Shown: one piece after another, positions 4,753 through 7,589 of the stretch
Numbering within the stretch: the stretch's first letter is position 1
Layout: every line of letters starts with the position of its first letter
NCBI GenBank assembly: GCA_900754955.1
Contig: CAAEEV010000213.1
Location: forward strand, 1 to 7,589
Direction: 5' to 3'
Origin: Eggerthellaceae bacterium
GTDB lineage: Bacteria; Actinomycetota; Coriobacteriia; Coriobacteriales; Eggerthellaceae
DNA length: 7,589 bases
Position numbers and translations under genes: made by a program
Notes under the pieces: model-generated
What the model was told of the DNA's origin: nothing
The model's input: only the letters and a program-made list of their open reading frames with translations
The model's database searches: none

Positions 4753-6621
4753 ATGGAGCGGATCGTGAAACGAGGCGAGCCAGATGCAAGCCCGCGTTTC
4801 ATCCACCTCCTCTATGTGCCTACCGATGTCTGTTCCCTGCGCTGCAGCTACTGCTATCTCGACCATGAGCTGCTGTGTGGCGGGGACGCGAAGGATCCAG
4901 CGTCTGCCGACGGCCCCGATCCCCTCGACACGCTCGCGTACGCTGTGGGGAAGTTCCGCGATGCCGGCGTCGTTCCCTTCAACATCTCCCTGCACGGCGG
5001 CGAAGTCACCTGCCTGTCGCCTGAAAAGTTCGAACGCCTCGTCGCTTTCATCGACTGGTACTACCGAGACAACGCCGCACTGATACGCAGCCACGGCTTC
5101 AAGGTGGGAAAACCCCACATCAAGACGAACCTCTACGGCATCGACCGCCATCTCAACGCGCTCGCGCGGCACGAGGTCTCCATCAGCGGCAGCCTCGACG
5201 TGCCGTTTTCGTTGCACAGACGATTCCGCAAGACCGCCGACGGGCGCGACACGCTCGACAAGATCCTCACCAACGTGGAGCTGCTGCGCGACCTTCCCTG
5301 CAAGAGGAAGGTCTCGACGACGATTTTCCGTGAGCATCTCGATCGCATCGACGAGATGATCCGCGACCTGCGCTGGCTCCACGAGAACACCTGCCTGGAC
5401 ATGAACGATTTCAACTTCATGTTCGGTTTCGCCGACCCGAAAGGCAGAGCCGACGACACCGAGCGCGCAGACCTCACGCCCCTGACCGAAGACGAGCAGG
5501 TGGCGTTCTACCACAGGATGCACGAGGCGTTCGACGGAACCGAGCTCGATGCGGGCGTCAACGGCGCCTGGTTCGCGGAGTTCACGCCCAACTACTGTAC
5601 GGGCAGCGTGAACTGCGGGGAGAAGTTTTTCCTGCTCGATTGGCGCGGCGACGTCTACTCGTGCGTGCGCGGGCAGGGGCACGAGAAGTTCAAGTACGGC
5701 AATGTTTTCGAGAACTCGGTCGAGGAGATCCTGCGGCGCGCGAAGGCGAAAATCTTCATGGCACACAACGAGACGCCGCTCGCAGATGACTGCATCGCAT
5801 GCTCCTACCTGCATCTGTGCATGACGGGCTGCCCGTTCGTGAAGGTGCTCTACGGCGCCGATCGATCCTACACCTGCAAACTGCAGCAGGAGATCTACCG
5901 CAGCAACCCAGATCTGTACCGCCCGTCACGCAATCCCGCACTCGATGCCTTCCGCTACGCCTCACGCATGCGGCCTCTGCAGGCAGAGCAGCTGCGCCCC
6001 AAGCCGACGCATGCGCTCCCCCACCACGTCCCTGCGCTCACGAAGATCATCGAAGATGACCCCAGCATCCGAGGCGTCTTCGACGACGAGGCGTTTTTCG
6101 CGGAGATCGACGGGGAGTGTTATCGCATGGAGTCGCAGGTCCTGCGAACGAGCCGGCAGCTGGTCTCCATTGCACGCGACAGCCGCATCAGGATCTACGC
6201 GCGCGAAGACATCTTCGACGCCGCCTGCAAATGGCCGGTCAACAACTCCCTGTACCTCATGCTGCTCTCGGGCGAACTCGTAACCTACGGCGACGAGAAC
6301 CGCACGAAGCAAGAGCACGTGACGACGCATCAGATCTTCTACCGCTCGCTCGCTTCGATGCCCTCGGACGAACCAGGCTTCTTCTGCTTCGACGCCAGCG
6401 CACTCGTTTCCGCATACTACGACTGCCTGTCGAACGAGCATCCGAACAACTTGTTCGCCACCACATCCGCATTGCGCGACGCGCATTATTCCAAGCACAA
6501 GAACAACGCGTACTACCACATTCAGACCGTCAACCTTCCGTTCCCGAACATAGAGCTCATCTGCGAGGACGAACAGCCGCCGCGAGGCGTGCGCGCGGTC
6601 AGGCGGGAAGAAGGCAACTGA
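4753..6621 (+). CDS. Radical SAM/SPASM peptide-maturase-like enzyme with long C-terminal extension
   Basis: This 622-residue protein starts at ATG 4753 with AGAAGGAG 5 nt upstream. The radical SAM cluster motif CxxxCxxC is C27-C31-C34, followed by Y35, and the GGE motif that binds the SAM amino group is at 82-84 (SLHGGE). A complete SPASM domain follows: C288, then GDVYSC with C304, then C347-xx-C350-x5-C356-xxx-C360 and a last cysteine at 375; C282 also lies nearby. This should hold two auxiliary [4Fe-4S] clusters. SPASM enzymes modify ribosomal peptides or sulfatases by radical chemistry. Residues about 376-622 form an extra region that I cannot assign, rich in aromatic residues and ending in a charged tail. 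The neighbour 27 nt downstream looks like its substrate, so peptide maturation is more likely than sulfatase maturation. No sulfatase gene is nearby. Confidence 0.9.
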   Translation: MERIVKRGEPDASPRFIHLLYVPTDVCSLRCSYCYLDHELLCGGDAKDPASADGPDPLDTLAYAVGKFRDAGVVPFNISLHGGEVTCLSPEKFERLVAFIDWYYRDNAALIRSHGFKVGKPHIKTNLYGIDRHLNALARHEVSISGSLDVPFSLHRRFRKTADGRDTLDKILTNVELLRDLPCKRKVSTTIFREHLDRIDEMIRDLRWLHENTCLDMNDFNFMFGFADPKGRADDTERADLTPLTEDEQVAFYHRMHEAFDGTELDAGVNGAWFAEFTPNYCTGSVNCGEKFFLLDWRGDVYSCVRGQGHEKFKYGNVFENSVEEILRRAKAKIFMAHNETPLADDCIACSYLHLCMTGCPFVKVLYGADRSYTCKLQQEIYRSNPDLYRPSRNPALDAFRYASRMRPLQAEQLRPKPTHALPHHVPALTKIIEDDPSIRGVFDDEAFFAEIDGECYRMESQVLRTSRQLVSIARDSRIRIYAREDIFDAACKWPVNNSLYLMLLSGELVTYGDENRTKQEHVTTHQIFYRSLASMPSDEPGFFCFDASALVSAYYDCLSNEHPNNLFATTSALRDAHYSKHKNNAYYHIQTVNLPFPNIELICEDEQPPRGVRAVRREEGN

Positions 6622-6648
6622 AAGCAGGAAAGGGCAAGGGAGGCGCTC

Positions 6649-7038
6649 ATGGCTTTGTTCAAGAAAAAGAGGACGATCAAACGCTGCAGGACCCTCGCGA
6701 AATACGTGCGGGGCATCGACAACGTGATGGTGGAGCACATGTCGAGGTTCCTGCTTGAGAACAGAAACAACACGATTCAGGTGACGCGCGAATATCTGAT
6801 GTTCGTGACCGCAGCCGGCGTTGTGGCGACGTCCGTGGCCATCACCCCGCTGCGCGACGACTTCAGCGTCATCGTGATATCGAGCTCCTGGGCGCGCGTG
6901 CAGACGCCGTACGGCGCAACGGGCGACATCGGGTCCAGCACGATAACCGACACAGACGACGAGACGTGGTCGGAGTTCTCCGATTCAAACGGCGACAGCT
7001 TCACGAACAACAACAATAACAACAATAACAACGGGTGA
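6649..7038 (+). CDS. Unrecognised small protein with Asn9 tail, candidate RiPP precursor
   Basis: This 129-residue protein starts at ATG 6649 after a strong AAGGGAGG site (5-nt gap), 27 nt behind the radical SAM gene. I do not recognise a family. The N-terminus is basic (KKKRTIKRCR, 5-14) with the only cysteine at 13. Residues 48-68 are a hydrophobic stretch, with a second at 72-80. The tail from about 81 is acidic and Ser/Thr/Asp/Gly-rich, with W81, Y88, W107-S-E, F110-S-D and F118-T-N. It ends in nine Asn (120-128) and Gly129. Basic leader, acidic low-complexity tail and position next to a SPASM enzyme fit a RiPP precursor, although it is longer than most. The W/F-x-E/D/N spacing resembles sites where three-residue cyclophanes form. 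No protease or exporter follows. Alternatively it is a small structural or regulatory protein. Confidence 0.75.
   Translation: MALFKKKRTIKRCRTLAKYVRGIDNVMVEHMSRFLLENRNNTIQVTREYLMFVTAAGVVATSVAITPLRDDFSVIVISSSWARVQTPYGATGDIGSSTITDTDDETWSEFSDSNGDSFTNNNNNNNNNG
7006..7032 (+). repeat. AAY trinucleotide tract encoding nine asparagines
   Basis: Nine consecutive AAC/AAT codons (seven AAC, two AAT) form an AT-rich microsatellite in otherwise GC-rich DNA. Such a tract can gain or lose codons by slippage without breaking the frame, so tail length may vary between strains. Confidence 0.9.
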
Positions 7039-7077
7039 AAAACGACAAGCGGGTGACAAACGACCCGTCCGCTTGTC
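7038..7077 (-). terminator. Probable intrinsic terminator of the aldo/keto reductase gene
   Basis: On the minus strand GACAAGCGG (7077-7069) pairs perfectly with CCGCTTGTC (7052-7044) over a 16-nt loop and is followed by G and TTTTT (7042-7038). It begins 27 nt after the aldo/keto reductase stop codon, and its T-run touches the stop codon of the precursor-like gene on the other strand. An alternative fold of the same DNA is the 29-nt hairpin element at 7052-7080, which could end transcripts from the plus strand. Confidence 0.6.
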
Positions 7078-7080
7078 ACC
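7052..7080 (-). repeat. 29-nt hairpin element, copy 5 (full stem, opposite orientation)
   Basis: Read on the minus strand: left arm GGTGACAAGCG, loop GACGGGT, right arm CGTTTGTCACC. Ten of 11 pairs form, with a single C-A mismatch, and one more G-C pair extends the base (7051 with 7081). It lies between two converging genes, as does the cluster at 952-1084. A nearby imperfect 16-bp direct repeat, ACGGGTGAAAAACGAC (7031-7046) and GCGGGTGACAAACGAC (7049-7064), suggests part of it was duplicated. Confidence 0.75.
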
Positions 7081-7104
7081 CGCGCTTGCCGCCGGCAGTC
7101 GCTT

Positions 7105-7589
7105 TTACGCCTGCTTGCTGTAGTCGTTGCGCACGAGGACGAAATCAGGCGCCTCTTCGGGCACCTCGTAGTACGCCTTCTGGGGCAGCGCGTTCACGGC
7201 CGCCATCTCGTCGTCAGTCAGCGCGAAGTCGAACACGTCGATGTTGTCGCGCAGATGCCCGGAGTTCAGCGTCTTGGGGAACGTCACGTTGCCCTCCTGC
7301 AGCATCCAGCGCAGAATCACCTGGGCGGCAGTCTTGCCGTGCGCCTCGGCGATCTCTGCCAGCACGGGCTCGGCGAGCAGCTTCGCGTCGCCGTGGCCGA
7401 ACGGGTACCAGCCCTCGTAGACGACATCGCCCAGGCCCATCTTCGCCAGCTCGTCCTTGAGCGTATGCTGGTTCCAATAGGGGTTGATCTCCACCTGCAG
7501 CGCAGCCGGCTTGATTTCGGCCACCTCCATGATTTCCCCGATCTTGCGCGCGGGGAAGTTGGATAGGCCGATCGAGCGCACCTTGCCTG
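7105..7589 (-). CDS. Aldo/keto reductase, partial (N-terminus beyond window)
   Basis: The frame is open from the window edge to TAA at 7105-7107, about 160 visible residues. It starts at GKVRSIGLSNFP, the conserved GxSNF region of aldo/keto reductases, then AALQVEINPYWNQ, GWYPFGHG, QVILRWMLQEG and FPKTLNSGHLRDNIDVFDF. These are the later strands and the NADPH-binding segment of the (beta/alpha)8 barrel. The family reduces aldehydes and ketones using NADPH in the cytoplasm. The catalytic Asp-Tyr-Lys-His residues would lie in the part outside the window, so activity cannot be judged. The frame is intact and the length to the C-terminus is normal. A related broken copy lies at 4161-4343 in the same orientation. 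It converges on the radical SAM operon, with 66 bp between stop codons. Confidence 0.9.
   Translation of the reverse strand, partial: GKVRSIGLSNFPARKIGEIMEVAEIKPAALQVEINPYWNQHTLKDELAKMGLGDVVYEGWYPFGHGDAKLLAEPVLAEIAEAHGKTAAQVILRWMLQEGNVTFPKTLNSGHLRDNIDVFDFALTDDEMAAVNALPQKAYYEVPEEAPDFVLVRNDYSKQA

Noticed and set aside
4510..5814. 434-codon open frame on the minus strand
   Set aside because: Antisense to the radical SAM gene, whose cysteine motifs prove the plus-strand frame. No ribosome site or family pattern on the minus strand.
4753..6621. Anaerobic sulfatase-maturating enzyme
   Set aside because: It shares CxxxCxxC and SPASM features, but no sulfatase gene is near, the protein is much longer, and a precursor-like gene follows directly.
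5962..6738. 258-codon open frame on the minus strand
   Set aside because: Antisense to the end of the radical SAM gene and the start of the precursor-like gene; the composition is that of a shadow.

Overview
The window is high-GC DNA with short operons, strong AGGAGG-type ribosome sites and no sign of rRNA, tRNA, CRISPR or transposase genes. The mix of a radical SAM peptide-maturase-like gene, an aldo/keto reductase, an FMN split-barrel protein and a flavin-reductase-like remnant would suit an anaerobic gut or oral actinomycete such as Coriobacteriia/Eggerthellaceae. That placement is an inference from gene content and composition, not something the sequence proves.

Layout. At the left edge a small membrane protein runs off the window on the minus strand (1-348). 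It is divergent from a pyridoxamine-phosphate-oxidase-like gene (515-931, plus). A 223-bp convergent gap (932-1154) then holds a cluster of three 29-nt hairpin elements. Next is a minus-strand operon, read from right to left: a MarR-family regulator (3314-3775, GTG start), a DUF262 protein (2208-3302) and a second, related DUF262 protein (1155-2204). The genes are 11 and 3 nt apart. A strong extended -10 promoter and a perfect 14-bp palindrome lie just upstream of marR, so autoregulation by the MarR protein is likely. Both DUF262 proteins carry the IPxxQRxYSW and DGQQR motifs found in GmrSD/SspE-type defence proteins, but neither has a visible HNH (DUF1524) nuclease domain.

From about 3830 to 4520 the DNA looks like a scrapyard. 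It has a gene-free stretch, a perfect 20-bp inverted repeat, a broken aldo/keto reductase fragment that stops exactly at that repeat, half of a 29-nt hairpin element, and the 3' end of a probable flavin reductase gene.

The most interesting unit is the two-gene plus-strand operon at 4753-7038. The first gene is a 622-residue radical SAM/SPASM enzyme with all the expected iron-sulfur cysteines plus an unassigned C-terminal region of about 245 residues. Twenty-seven nt downstream is a 129-residue protein that I do not recognise. It has a basic N-terminus, a hydrophobic middle, and an acidic Ser/Thr/Asp tail with W-S-E, F-S-D and F-T-N motifs that ends in nine asparagines and a glycine. Together they look like a maturase and substrate pair of a RiPP (ribosomally made, post-translationally modified peptide) system, possibly a cyclophane-forming one. 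No protease or transporter gene is adjacent.

The right edge holds the 3' part of an apparently intact aldo/keto reductase gene on the minus strand (7105 to beyond 7589). Its probable terminator overlaps the end of the precursor-like gene and contains another copy of the 29-nt hairpin element. The radical SAM operon is therefore bracketed by two same-orientation stretches of aldo/keto reductase sequence, a possible trace of how it was inserted.
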